Positions 48,099 to 59,588 of a stretch of 64,000 bases of DNA are shown here, piece by piece; within the stretch, counting starts at the first letter, position 1; each line of letters opens with the position of its first letter. This stretch comes from Sipunculus nudus (taxonomy: Eukaryota; Annelida; Sipuncula; Golfingiida; Sipunculidae). Where the stretch lies: assembly GCA_026874595.1 (NCBI GenBank), contig CM049306.1, positions 11,615,019-11,679,018 on the forward strand, read 5' to 3'. A program made the position numbers and the translations under genes. The notes below the pieces were generated by a model. That model had not been told where the DNA came from. It saw only the letters and a list, made by a program, of their open reading frames with translations, and ran no database searches.

Positions 48099-48784
48099 TT
48101 AGCTCTGCTGACTGTAAGTCATCTGAGCTATAGGGATCACCTTTTGTCCGTCGTCCGTCTGGCCGTCCGGGCGTCTGTCCGTTAACAGTGCACAAATCGT
48201 AACCGCTAGACCTGGAATCTTCTTACTTGACATTGTGGGAGGTCTATGGAAATTTCCTTTGTAAACCTGAAATTAGGTCACTGTGACCTATATTCTTCGA
48301 GCTATGGGGTTCCGAAGTACCCCCCAGAATAATGGAAAATTTGATACAAAAGCTCAAGTATCTGAACAACTAATGCATTGATCATCATGATCATGGAGTG
48401 TTTCATCAGTTTCTGCAGACTGGTGGCGCCACCTGTATTTTTTCGATTTTTACCAATATTTTTCTCTATTTTTGAGACCTCTAAGATGCGGCCATCTGTT
48501 AACAGGGCACAAATCGTAACGACTACACCTAGAATCTTCTCTCTTCACATGCAGGGAGGCCCATAAAAAGTCTCTTTGGAAACCTGAAATTAGGTCTCTG
48601 TTACTCATAACCTTTGAGCTATGGGGCTCCGAAGTACCCCCCAAAATAATGGAAAAATTTGATACAAAAGCTCAAGTATCTAAACAACTATTGCAGTGAT
48701 CACCATGATTCTTTGCATGGATATCGATCATGAAATGTTTCATCAGTTTCTGCATTCTGGTGGCGCCACCTGTATTTTTTCAAT
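48099..48784 (+). mobile_element. Family A, copy with 5' end
   Basis: It starts TTAGCTCTGCTGACTGTAAG directly after the previous 3' end, with two monomers ending in GGTGGCGCCACC; then the next 5' end follows in a T-run. Confidence 0.65.
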
Positions 48785-49983
48785 TTTTAGCTCAGCTGAC
48801 TGAAAGTCACCTGAGCTATAGGGATCACCTTTTGTCCGTCGTCCATCCGGCCAGCCAGGCGTCTGTCTGTTAACAGGGCACAAATCGTAACCGCTAGACC
48901 TGGAATCTTCTTACTTGAAATCCTGGGAGGTCTATGGAAATTCTCCTTGTAAACCTGAAATTAGGTCACTGTGACCTATATTCTTTGAGCTATGGGGTTC
49001 TGAAGTACCCCCCAGAATAATGCAAAATTTAATACAAAAGCTCAAGTATCTGAACAACTAATGCATTAATCACCATGATTCTTTGCATGGATATTGATCA
49101 TAGAGTGTTTCATCAATTTCTGGAGATTGGTGGCACCACCTATATTTTTTTTATTTTTTACGATTTTTTTTCTCTACTTTTGTGATCTTTAAACATTTAG
49201 TCATCTGTAAACAGGGCACAAATCATAATGACTGGACCTAGAATCTTCTGTCCTCACCTCCAGGGAAGCCCATAAAAGGTCTACATGGAAACCTGAAATA
49301 AGGTCCCTGTTACCCATATTCTGTGAGCTATGGGGCTCTGAAGTACCCCCCATAATAAAGATTTGGTCATATATTAACAGGGCACAAATCATAATGACTG
49401 GACCTAGAATCCTCTTTCTTGACATGCAAGGAGGTCCATGAAACATCTTGGAAACCTGAAATTAGGTCTCTGTTACCCATATCCTTCATGCTCTGGGGCT
49501 CCGAAGTACTCCCCAGAATAAAGATTTGGTCAGCTGTTTACAGAGCACAAATTATAATGACTTGACCTAGAATCTCCTTTCTTGATATGCTGGGAGGCCC
49601 CTGAAAAGTCTCCTTGTGCACCTGAAATTACATCTCTGTTACCCATATCCTTCATCCTATGCGGCTTTGAAATACCCCCCAGAATAAACATTTGGTCATC
49701 TGTTAACAGGGCACAAATCAAAATAACTGGACCTAGAATTTTATTTTTTGACATGCTGGGAGACCCCTGAAAAGTCATGTTGTAAACCTTGAAAATAGGT
49801 GTCTGTTACCCATATCCTTCATGCTACAGAGCTCCATAGTACCCCAATGAATATTGGATGATTTTATACAAAAGGTCAAGTTTGGAAAAAGTATTTCATT
49901 CAAATTTGACATTCAGATGATAAAATAACTTTTGTCAATGTCTTCCTGGTCAGCTGAGCGTCATGACCCCTGGGTCACTTGTT
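48785..49983 (+). mobile_element. Family A, complete copy (1.2 kb), duplicate of 43797-44997
   Basis: It has the same ends, length and monomer order as the copy at 43797 (offset about 4,987), with a few percent difference. It ends CCTGGGTCACTTGTT at 49983. Similarity extends upstream over the preceding monomer, so a segment duplication rather than two insertions is likely. Confidence 0.7.
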
Positions 49984-50290
49984 GTTTGTCCCGACTCTCC
50001 TGGCCACAATTTGCAGCAATCTACTTGAAACTTACAGGGATGATTGACAACCCAAAGTCCTGGAACCCTATTGTTTTTGGTCAACATCACATCATGGTGA
50101 AGGTCAAGGTCATGGAAAGTATGCAATACAGTTTTTGCTCCATAACTTTGCAACAAATGGTCGTAGCCACTTAAACCATAGCTTGTTTTATACGTCATTC
50201 CATGGCCTTTTATATGATGGGTACCTGACTCAAATCTGCCATTACAATGGTTATGCATTTTTGGGTTAAAACTTGATAATTTGAAAATTG
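49984..50290. other. Repeat-like sequence, unclassified
   Basis: It contains 'ggtgaaggtcaaggtcatgg', a phrase typical of dispersed bivalve repeats, and no gene. It may be the 5' part of the 147-bp array element. Confidence 0.4.
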
Positions 50291-51460
50291 TCATGCTACA
50301 TTTTCTATCTTTGTCAATTTTTAAGCTACAGACGCCTGGTTTTGGTCATTATGTAGCTTATAGGCAGCTTGACATGATAAAACTGAAAGTCTTGCCAAAT
50401 CTCACACTAGATCTGGTCAAACGTGAAAAAACGAGATTTCACAGAAATGCTTATAACTCAGCGACTTTTTAAGCTAGACCTGTTTGGTTTTTGGCATTTC
50501 GTAACATTGCCAGCCTGGCATGATAAAACTGCAAGACTGGCCAAATCTCGCACCATATCTCGTTTAACGAGATTTCACGGAAATACTTATAACTCGGCTA
50601 CTTTTACAGCTACACAGGTCCAGTTTTCGGTATTTTGTAACATTTTGCCAGCTTGACATGATAAAACTACAAGTCTCGTGAAATCTCGAACGTATGTTGT
50701 TAAACGTGAAAAAACGAGATTTCGCGGAAATACTTACAACTCAGCAACTTTTACAGCTACACAGGTCTAGTTTTTGGTATTTTGTAACATTTTGCCAGCT
50801 TCACATGATAAAACTACAAGTCTCGTCAAATCTCGCACCATGTGTTGTCAAAGGAGAAAAAACGAGATTTCACGGAAATGCTTATAACTCGGCAACTTTT
50901 ACAGCTACACAGGTCTAGTTTTCGGCATTTCATAACATATGACCAGCTTGACACGCAAGGAAAAAAATCAGGCCAAAACTTGCATCATATCTCGTCAAGC
51001 GAGAAAAAATGAGATATCATGGAAATTCTTATAACTAGGCGACTTTTACAGATACGCAGGTCTAGTTTTCGGCATTTGGTAACATTTGGCCAACTTGACA
51101 TAGTAAAACTGCGAGACTGGCCAAATCTCGCACTATATCTGGTCAAATGTGGAAAAAAGAGATTTCACAGAAATGCATATAAGTCGGCGACTTTTATGGC
51201 TAGACAGGTCTAGTTTTTGGCATTTCATAACATATGGATGGCTTGACATGACAAACCTGAAGACTGGCCAAATCTTGCACCATATCTCGTCAAACGATAA
51301 AAAACGAGATTTCACAGAAATGCTAATAACTCAGCGACTTTTATAGCTAGACAGGTCTAGTTTTTTGTCATTTCATTACATTAGGCCAGCTTGACATGAA
51401 AAATCTGAAAACTTCTCACTGCTTCTTGTCAAAGGAGATTAACGGGATTTCATGGAAATG
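50291..51460 (+). repeat. Satellite array, about 147-bp unit, eight copies
   Basis: The word ACGAGATTTCAC(G/A)GAAAT recurs at about 50432, 50569, 50715, 50863, 51010, 51158, 51305 and 51444; spacing is 137-148, mostly 146-148. Each unit also has 'cttataactcggcgactttt', 'caggtctagtttt' and 'gccagcttgacatgataaaa'. The unit equals nucleosome-core length. Confidence 0.8.
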
Positions 51461-51751
51461 TTTGAACTTGGTCCCTTTTACACTAGAAAGGTATGCAACT
51501 ATTCAAGGTCAGCATGCATACGTAAACATATTATTCATTTCTGCTGCCCGCACAACGTGCTCATTCATATGACTGTTTCTACATGCACTCTCTGTCTATC
51601 TGTCTGTATTATTTGCATATCCGGCAAGCGCGTTACCTCTGGTCATCTTGTTTGTGTGTGTTTGTGTGTTTGTTTTCCCAATACAACTCACACAAACATG
51701 AACAAAATTTCTTAGAATTTTCGGGAATGGACCAATAAAGAATTAATTGTA
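51461..51751. other. Spacer, nothing recognised
   Basis: A non-coding stretch with a short GT-rich run (51647-51672). Confidence 0.4.
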
Positions 51752-52911
51752 TCCGCCAAAACAGAGTTTTACGGATACTATGTTTTCAGCTGCACGCCGC
51801 TGCCGCAGCGTAGGTGTCCGGAGAACTCCTCCGTAACCGCTGGACGGAATTTTACGAAACCCGGGATTATGTTCGGGTCACATGTGAACTGCTGCGCCCC
51901 GATTTTGTTTTGACCTCTGACCTTTCCTCTGCGCTCTGCGTCCGTTTGTGCGTCTGTTTCCACACATAAACCCACATATCTCGGGAACCGTTTGACCGAT
52001 CAGGAAAATTTTTTTGCACAAATGTAGCCCTTGGAGAGCTTTATAACATACACAAAAAATGGTGGCGCCACCTGCAACCATGTTTGCACAGTGTCCATCT
52101 GTTCGTCTGCCTTGGGTTAAAATCACTCATATCTCTGCAGTGACTTGACTAATTAACCTGAAATTCGGCATGCGTAAACATCCTGGTTAGCTTTCCTGAT
52201 TTTATGACAGGTGGCGCCACCTACATTCACGTTTACGCTGCAGACATCCAAGGTCATATCTTGGGAACCGTTTGACCGATCAGGAAAATTTTTTTGCACA
52301 AATGTAGCCCTTGGAGAGCTTTATAACATACACAAAAAATGGTGGCGCCACCTGCAACCATGTTTGCACAGTGTCCATCTGTTCGTCTGCCTTGGGTTAA
52401 AATCACTCACATCTCTGCAGTGACTTGACTAATTCACCTGAAATTCGGCATGCGTAAACATCCTGGATAGCTTTTCTGATTTTATGACGGGTGGCGCCAT
52501 CTACATGAACGTTTATGCTGCAGACATCCAAGCTCATATCTCGGGAACCGTTTGATCGATTGGGCCAAAGTTTTGCATGTGTATAGTTCTCACATAGCTC
52601 TTTATCATACGCAAAACTGGTGGCGTCACCTGCAACCATTTTTGCTCAGCGTCCATCTGTTTGTCTGCCATGGGCTAAAATCACTCATATACATGTAGTG
52701 GTTTGACTTATCTGCCTTAAATTTTGCATATGTACGGCTTTCTGGATTTTGTGGTGGGGGGGCAACCTACATACACAATTTGGCTGCAGACATCCATGCT
52801 AATATGCAACACTCTATTTCCCCCTGCCACTCAATCCATGCCTCACTTCACCCGTTCCACTCTGATTTAGGCTGATACACGTAGTCGCTTGTCGACTACC
52901 CGTATTCTAGT
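51752..52911 (+). mobile_element. Helitron candidate D, copy 1 (non-autonomous, 1.16 kb)
   Basis: It starts TCCGCCAAAACAGAGTTTTA after a host A. It ends with a perfect 7-bp hairpin GTAGTCG/CGACTAC (52881-52899, loop of five), seven bases, then CTAGT (52907-52911) and a host T. The TC start, hairpin, CTRRT end and A/T insertion site are those of Helitrons; no Rep/helicase frame is present. The interior has near-identical 285-bp blocks at 51970-52250 and 52255-52540 and five GGTGGCGCCACC-like sites. The start can also fold (CAAAAC/GTTTT), unusual for classic Helitrons. Confidence 0.7.
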
Positions 52912-53326
52912 TAGATTTTGGTATAGATCTACCTCATGATCCAGGTCCATGCAGGGAGGACTTCAAAGAATAATCACAAATATACAGTCACGTATGCACA
53001 AATGAACCTGATATTTTGAGCAGAATAAATGAATGCAAACACTGGTTGAAGGAACTTCTGCACAATGAACCCTTTGAGTGTGGGCCAGATAGCAGAATGC
53101 AAACATTTTTTTTTTGGGGGGGGGGGGGGCATCCCACATAAAAAACTGTCATTGTGGCACAGGCTGCATTTGTGAGAAAGCATATATTTCTAGTTTATTT
53201 TATGGCATCAAGTCTAAACAGTAAACTTAAGTTTGACACTGTAGACTGCCCTTCATTCAATTTATTTCCTTTACAGAATTAAACTTTGAGCTTAAGAAGT
53301 TTTTATTTAACGTTTATTTCTTTTAG

Positions 53327-53464
53327 GGTTCTGTTAGGTTCAAGCTTCAGGGCACTAATGGTAAAGTGAATTTGGTGAAAGGTGACCTCCAGGCATCAAA
53401 TGGTCTCATCCATGTCATTGATGGCCTCCTAGAGAAACCACCAGAGGTCAAAGGTGATGAACAG
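53327..53464 (+). CDS. STAB-like: Stabilin-like exon 11: FAS1 domain 1, C-terminal part
   Basis: Acceptor atttcttttag. Its 46 codons carry the FAS1 H2 motif Ala-Ser-Asn-Gly-Leu-Ile-His-Val-Ile-Asp-Gly-Leu-Leu, which closes FAS1-1. Donor gtactt; phase 0 at both ends. Confidence 0.9.
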
Positions 53465-54001
53465 GTACTTGGTATTGAGTTTGTGTTTGAGATAACCAGT
53501 GATCACAATGAATGTAATGAATTTCCAGCAGTATCCTTCATCCATCTATTAGCTGGTTTTCTTTAGGCAGACTGAAAGACAGATCTCCATAGAAATTTGT
53601 TAAATGTGTATTGTGTATCATGCCAAATCAAATGTTACTTGAGGTAGTCAGCACTTTTCTCATTTTATCATGTCCACATACAGATTTTTAACAGTGCTTT
53701 CTATTAAAAAGACAATAAATTAACTTGTTATCAGTAAATAACTTGTGACATAATGCATTAGAGAACCCTTGGTGTTTATACAGGGATGTCTGCTTTGTAA
53801 ACACATTTTCATTGCTTGTTTCCTGTATCTTTTTATTATGCACCAGACTCACATTTGTTAATAACTTGTACTTAGCTGTTGCAGAATTACCTAGAAAATC
53901 ATAAATAATAAATGTCCACTTTAGCATTTTTCTCAGTGTGTTATTTGTAAGAGTTTATGGTGGAGGATATTCATTATTTGCTGAGTTTTTTGCTCTTTTA
54001 G

Positions 54002-54064
54002 ACACCTCTCATAGATCTGCTGAAAAATGACGGCCGATACAACAGGTTGGAGTCAGTCCTGAAG
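54002..54064 (+). CDS. STAB-like: Stabilin-like exon 12: start of FAS1 domain 2
   Basis: Acceptor tgctcttttag. Its 21 codons (Thr-Pro-Leu-Ile-Asp-Leu-Leu to Leu-Glu-Ser-Val-Leu-Lys) form the first helices of FAS1-2. Donor gtaaca; phase 0. Confidence 0.8.
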
Positions 54065-55423
54065 GTAACAGATACATAACATGTTAGACAGCATGCCAGA
54101 TTATTAAGGGTGTATGAGAATCTAAAAATTCAATGTAAGCAGCAATTAAAAATGCATATAGATTACATCTTATTTATATGCCCCTCCCCCTATGTTGGGA
54201 GACATTGTTTTCAGTGCCATTTCCAGTCATCATCAGTCATCGTCTTTCGGATATCTTCTGAATGCAATAACTTTTGAGGGGCTGCATATTTTCTCCTGAA
54301 ATGTAACACACAACTTGTTAGAACCAAGTTCTCAGTGACCTTGAAAAATGGTGACCTTTGCCATGATCTTTATTGTCAAGTAAGTCTAATTATAGTTCAT
54401 TGTTTCTAGGATTTTATATGAACCTGATAACTTATGAAATGTTTCATAATATTCACTTTGACATACAAGTTGTTTTCACTGAATACTCAGAAGAGTTTGA
54501 GTACTGGTGACCTTGACCATCAAGGTCAAATGTGCTGGAATCTAGAATCATTCAATTCCCATACCTGTAGAAGTACTGAAGATATTTCCTTCAAATGTGA
54601 AATAAGTTGTTACCACCAAGTTCTTGGAATAGTTGGAGAACAGTTGACATTGATCTTCAATGCCAAATGTGTGGATTTATATGTTTTCCGAAACACCATA
54701 ACTATTGAGATAGTTTTTTCCCCCCTCAGACGTGAGATGGTGGCCCACTGGGGGGGGGGGGGGGGGAGGGGAGGAGACATCATATTCTTGTTAACCTTTC
54801 CTTGAGTAGATTTGTGTTTCAGTACCACATTCCTTTTTTGTACCTCTTTGTACAATTTATGCACTTGTACCTAGTCCTGAACAGGACTTTTGTTTTATGC
54901 TTGTCTGGAGCATCATGCTAGTACAACTGGCTAATGTGATAAAAAAAAACAACATTCAACACATTCTTCAGTTCAGTATTGGCCAGCAGTTGCAGGTAAC
55001 ACATAATTACTTCTTAGACTGTGACCCACTGTGGCAGGTATTTTCTATGCGAGTACTGCTTATCTTGATGTGCAGGGTCATGTTTATTGTCACTAATTAC
55101 TACAAGCCAGGGTAGGCAAGACATATCATGTTTGTATAAATGAAAATTTTCCTTCAAAATTTAAAATCTTCATACCAGCAACTACAACTGAATAGCATAT
55201 TTTGAGTATTCAAAATAATATGTATGTATCTTTGAGGCTTGATATAGATTTTATGGAATTATAATATAGATTTTAAAGCATAATTGAACTAAGGTAGTTC
55301 CAGTATCTGAACATCTAATGCATTGATCAGCATGATTCTTTTCATGCATATTGTTCATGGAGTGTTTCATCAGTCCTTATAGACTGATGGCGCCACCTGG
55401 ATTTTCCCAATTTTTAAGAATTT

Positions 55424-57297
55424 TTAGCTCAGCTGACTATAAGTCATCTGTGCTATAGTCATGGTCCTTTGTCCATCGTCCGTCTGGCCGGCCGGCCGGC
55501 CAGCGGTCCGTTAACAGGGCACGTTTTGAAACCTTTGGGCCTACGAATCCAAAATTTTGCATTCTGTTAGATGCCCTCAGGATCTCCTACCATACTGAAA
55601 ATTGGGTCACTAGGACTTCTTTCCTTTGAAATATTAAGGAAAAACCTCAGTTTTTTCATAAAAAAGCCATTGTTACACTTCAAGGCTGCCTAATATCAAA
55701 ACCACTGATCTGTTTTTGGTCATATTTAGTATTCATATTCTTCCATACATTTTCTATGGACTTCCCATAAATTTGGTCAGTATTGTTTATTGTTTTGAAG
55801 TTATGGGCCCAAATATAATGCAATTTTTTAAAAATCAAGAATTATATTTACTCACTTTATAATCATGAGAATTGCTGAAGCTGGAGACTTTTTTGCAGGG
55901 ATATAACTTTATTTTATCAAGATTCAATTGTTTACCCAAAATTAGATCTGAATTTTGCAATTTTTTTAAGTTATTAGTAAAAATAAAAAATCAATACCTT
56001 AAATTTTGTCTTACTTTGATTACGGCAGGTTTTTTCCCTGTAAGCACTGTTGATTTAATTTTCACAGCATATATACATAAGGATTTATTTCTGAAATTTC
56101 AAAGGAATTGATTGAAAAGAGAAGCTTTTATTCAAGTTTTCATACACCATGTCAAGTGTTGTTTACATCAAGCCCACCTAGTAGTACAGCCTTCACTCAA
56201 GGCAGCTTGCCTTGGCTCAGCTTGGCCACTACTTCCCCTCTGCCCTGTACACCCCCCCCCCCCTCCCCCAGCTGGTGCATAAACTAGATGAATGTTATAA
56301 TTTTCTGTATTTGATTCATTCTTATTCTAGGCTATGCTACATTTTAAATTTGTTTTTGTACCACCAGGGTTACAATGATTAAAGTACACATTTAATTGTG
56401 TCCACAAAATGATGTATTGCTATGAAAGTTGATGATCATCAGATAAGTAATTCCTTACTTCAGAGGAGTAAAAACTTCACCAGGTGTGAAATTGACTGTT
56501 AATTCCAGTAATAAATTATAGCTGAGATAATAATCAGTACAATGATATTGTTTGTCCTTCATTCAACCAACAGAGTGTATTCCTTTTTTTAAAAGATGTT
56601 TTTATTTTATCAGTTTTAATGAATCTTTTATTTTGGTGAATAAAATTAAGCATGTCATTTATTACTGGAATTAACTACAATGTACAAAAACTTTTTAATA
56701 GTGATTCAAGGAATAATCTTAAAGATGCCATGTTGTGGCATTATTTTCTTTTAAATTCAGTTGAAACATTTGTGATTTAAAATTAATAAAATATGTGTAT
56801 GCATAATATGACCCAATATGAGCTTCACTCTGGATAAATAATGATTGCAACTTAGAATTCTGATATTTAACCTATATTTTCAGATTTTTTTTTACAAATT
56901 TATATAACTTGTAAATAAAAAAATGAATCTGATAAAAACTATTAATGGAAAAAGTGGATTTGCTAAAAAAATAGGGTTTAATATGAACTTAAATGCATTA
57001 TTCCCTTGAAAGTGAAATAAAGGTATTAGTCCATTCTGTTCACTTGCCTGTCCATCTGTAAATTTTTCATATGCATCACAGTATCTCAAAACATTCTGTT
57101 TTTCTTCATGACAGTCTTGTAAGAGTATTAGTTTTGCAATCATATATTTAGAACCTTACTATAACCAAGAAGGAGGGCCTCTTTCCTCTTTAACTTCTCA
57201 TATGATTATATATATGAAAAACATTACAATAGAATAATTTACATATGCAAAAATTTCAAATTGCAGCTGAGTGCAGTGACCCATTGGTCCCTTGTTT
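55424..57297 (+). mobile_element. Helentron-like family B, complete copy (1.87 kb)
   Basis: The 5' end TTTTTAGCTCAGCTGACTAT with hairpin (to ATCTGTGCTATAG, one mismatch) is followed by GGCCGGCC repeats and the B interior. The 3' end is CAGCTGAGTGCAGTGACCCA, TTGGTCCCTTGTT at about 57295. No coding frame; non-autonomous. It is preceded by a short family A scrap (55300-55423) ending GGCGCCACCTGG. Confidence 0.65.
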
Positions 57298-57906
57298 TCT
57301 CTATTTTTGAGACCTTCAAAGAAGCAGTTGTCTATTAACCAGGCACAAATTGTAACCACTGGACCTAGATCTTTCAACTTCACATCTAGCAGGGTCCCTG
57401 AAAAATCTCCTAGGAAACCTGAAATTAGGTCTCTGTTACCTATATCCTCTAAGTTATGGGGCTTATAAGTAGCCCCTAGAATAATTAAAATTTAATAAAA
57501 GAGCTCCAGTATCTGAACAACTAATGCATTTATCACCATGATTCTTTGCATGCATATTCATTATGAAGTGTTTCATCAGTTCCTGCAGAATGGTGGCACA
57601 ACATTATTTTTTTTTTTAATTTTTAGACATTTTTTCTCTTTTTCTGTGACCTTAAAAGATGTGGTTGTCAGTAAACAGGGCACAAATTGTAACCATTGCA
57701 CCTAGAATCTTCTAACTTGACATCCAGGAAGGTCAATGAAAAAGCTCCTAAGATACCTTACATTACGTCTCTCTTGCCCATATCCTTCCAGCTAAGCTTC
57801 AGTTGAATGGGGTTACTACCTACAAAATTTGGCATTCAGATGATAAAATTCCTTTTGTGAATGTCTTCTTTGTCAGTTGAGTGTCATGACCCATGGGTCA
57901 CTTGTT
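57298..57906 (+). mobile_element. Family A 3' part, ending six bases before exon 13
   Basis: Two diverged monomers, then the tail AGTTGAGTGTCATGACCC, ATGGGTCACTTGTT ending at 57906. Only TTTAAG separates it from the exon. The element's terminal T-run forms the polypyrimidine tract of the splice acceptor. Confidence 0.75.
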
Positions 57907-57912
57907 TTTAAG

Positions 57913-58029
57913 ATGACACAGCTGACCCAGGTGTTATCAGGGCCGGGACCTTACACCGTGTTCTCCCCAAACAACGGAGCATGGGCCAAGCTGCCACCAG
58001 GAGCACTCCAGCATCTCATGTCTCCAGAG
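57913..58029 (+). CDS. STAB-like: Stabilin-like exon 13: FAS1 domain 2, H1 motif
   Basis: Its 39 codons carry Gly-Pro-Tyr-Thr-Val-Phe-Ser-Pro-Asn-Asn-Gly-Ala-Trp, the second FAS1 H1 motif. The acceptor reads cttgtttttaag: its T-rich tract is the last bases of a Helentron-like repeat that ends at 57906, six bases before the exon. Donor gtaaaa; phase 0. The first codon is ATG but is internal to the protein. Confidence 0.85.
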
Positions 58030-58411
58030 GTAAAAAAAGTCCATATTGCCTGTTCCGTTAATATTACACAGGGGTGTTTTCCGTTTTCCTGTTGGTTTAA
58101 TCTTCCCTGATTGAAATGTCATGTATCCAATTGATTATCATCAATAATCAGACAGCTGTGAGAAGGATACAGTTTTAAATTCAATGTTATGCATTTATTA
58201 TTACATTATAAATCTTACTTTTGATTTGCATATATTTATAAAATGTATTTAAGTTATATAAAAAAAATACCAACATGTGAAAATGGTAAAAATGTACAGT
58301 AAAATATGTAAAAAGCAGTCAGAAAATGTAATATTGTTTGATTTGTAAGATGTTAGTTTTCATAACATTGAACTTTTTATCTGAATGTTTGTTCTTTTGC
58401 TGTCTTTCCAG

Positions 58412-58465
58412 GGTCTGCCTAAGCTCAAATCTATTGCCAAAGCCCACATTATACAAGGGAGAGAG
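58412..58465 (+). CDS. STAB-like: Stabilin-like exon 14: FAS1 domain 2
   Basis: Acceptor gtctttccag. Its 18 codons hold Leu-x-x-Ile-Ala-Lys-Ala-His-Ile-Ile, the helix that in FAS1 domains carries the conserved 'YH' type histidine. Donor gtaatg; phase 0. Confidence 0.8.
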
Positions 58466-59105
58466 GTAATGTCACTTAGTAATCAGAAGCATTTAGATAT
58501 TTATTTTCCTTATTTTTAAATGAAGTTTTTGAAAGTTGAGTAGTTTAAATAAATTTGAAAACTATTTTTGATTGTATGAATGATGAAATGAAATAAAAAA
58601 ATAAAAAGTGTTATCTCAGTGAGTTACCATTAAAATATTGAAAAAAAAGAAAAGTAGAAGGAACATTGGGTGAGTAAAAATTCACAGATAGATTAAAAGT
58701 TATTAATATTTACTTGTGGGATTTACAGTGAGAAGTCTGTGATTATATGGAGATTATGTGAAGAAAATTATATTTTGTTCAACAGAACATACAGGCTTTA
58801 TTCTAGGCTAATAACTAAATGATGTAATCAGAGGTCAGGTATGAAAGTATTTTCTGCGTCTTAAATAAAAATATTGAAATTGTAGGAAAAGAAAGATCAT
58901 AACCTGATGTATGTTTCATTTTAATCTGTTGCAGAGTAAACTGATTTATCTCTGTACGTCAATAATACACATTCTGCTGATTAGAAATATAAACCCTGAA
59001 AAGAAACTTCAAAGTTTCTTATACAATTTGTCAAATAACAGATTCCAAGGAAAGGAGATGACTTCTAGTTTGACACATTAGTATGAGATGTTTAATTTTG
59101 TATAG

Positions 59106-59186
59106 GTGTCATCTATGGACCTGGTCAACATGGGCAGACTGACGGGGTTTGGAGGAGTATCAGTCTCTGTCAAGATCACTGATGAG
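59106..59186 (+). CDS. STAB-like: Stabilin-like exon 15: FAS1 domain 2
   Basis: Acceptor ttgtatag. Its 27 codons correspond to the beta-strand region between the middle helix and the H2 motif of FAS1-2. Donor gtcaga; phase 0. Confidence 0.75.
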
Positions 59187-59588
59187 GTCAGACATATACA
59201 TGTACTGATGTTAAAGTCTAATGATAAGTGAAGGAGAATGTGTGGTCCTTGATGGCAACACTTCTGTTGATTAGAAAAATTAACAAAGCAAGACATTTAA
59301 GTCATTAGCTTATTGATATGTTTGTTGTAATACATTAGATTGCAGTGATTTATCTATACTACTTAATAGTTTACACAAAGTGTATTTTGGTTAAAAGTGT
59401 AATATTTTTTTGTAAGTTTATAGTCCCAAACAACTAAAAAAGTGATACTAATTGTTATCAGCATACAGACATTTTATTAACAGTGATATATTTTTGTAGA
59501 ATGAATTAATAGGACAATACCGAATGCTATATATTAAGGGGACAAAAAAAAATGAAATGATTTTTTATGCCTATGAGTTTATAATTAG

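Larger units (their letters stand above)
34108..53326. other. STAB-like: Intron 10 (GC-AG), 19.2 kb, almost entirely repeats
   Basis: From 34430 to 52911 nearly every base belongs to a repeat family described separately. The flanks 34108-34430 and 52912-53326 look unique; a poly-T/poly-G tract is at 53107-53129. Many 60-130 codon open frames here are by-products of the satellites and are not genes. Confidence 0.8.
54065..57912. other. STAB-like: Intron 12 of the stabilin-like gene
   Basis: 54065-55423 has no gene: a G-run at 54751-54767 and 'gaccttgaccatcaaggtca' type repeat words near 54340 and 54510. The rest is taken up by family B and family A elements, right up to the acceptor of exon 13. 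Confidence 0.6.

Noticed and set aside
35253-49778. Numerous 60-130 codon frames with a shared 'NRDLISGFQ' pattern on the minus strand
   Set aside because: They are one monomer of the family A satellite read repeatedly; stops differ between copies and there is no start or domain. Repetition explains the apparent protein family.
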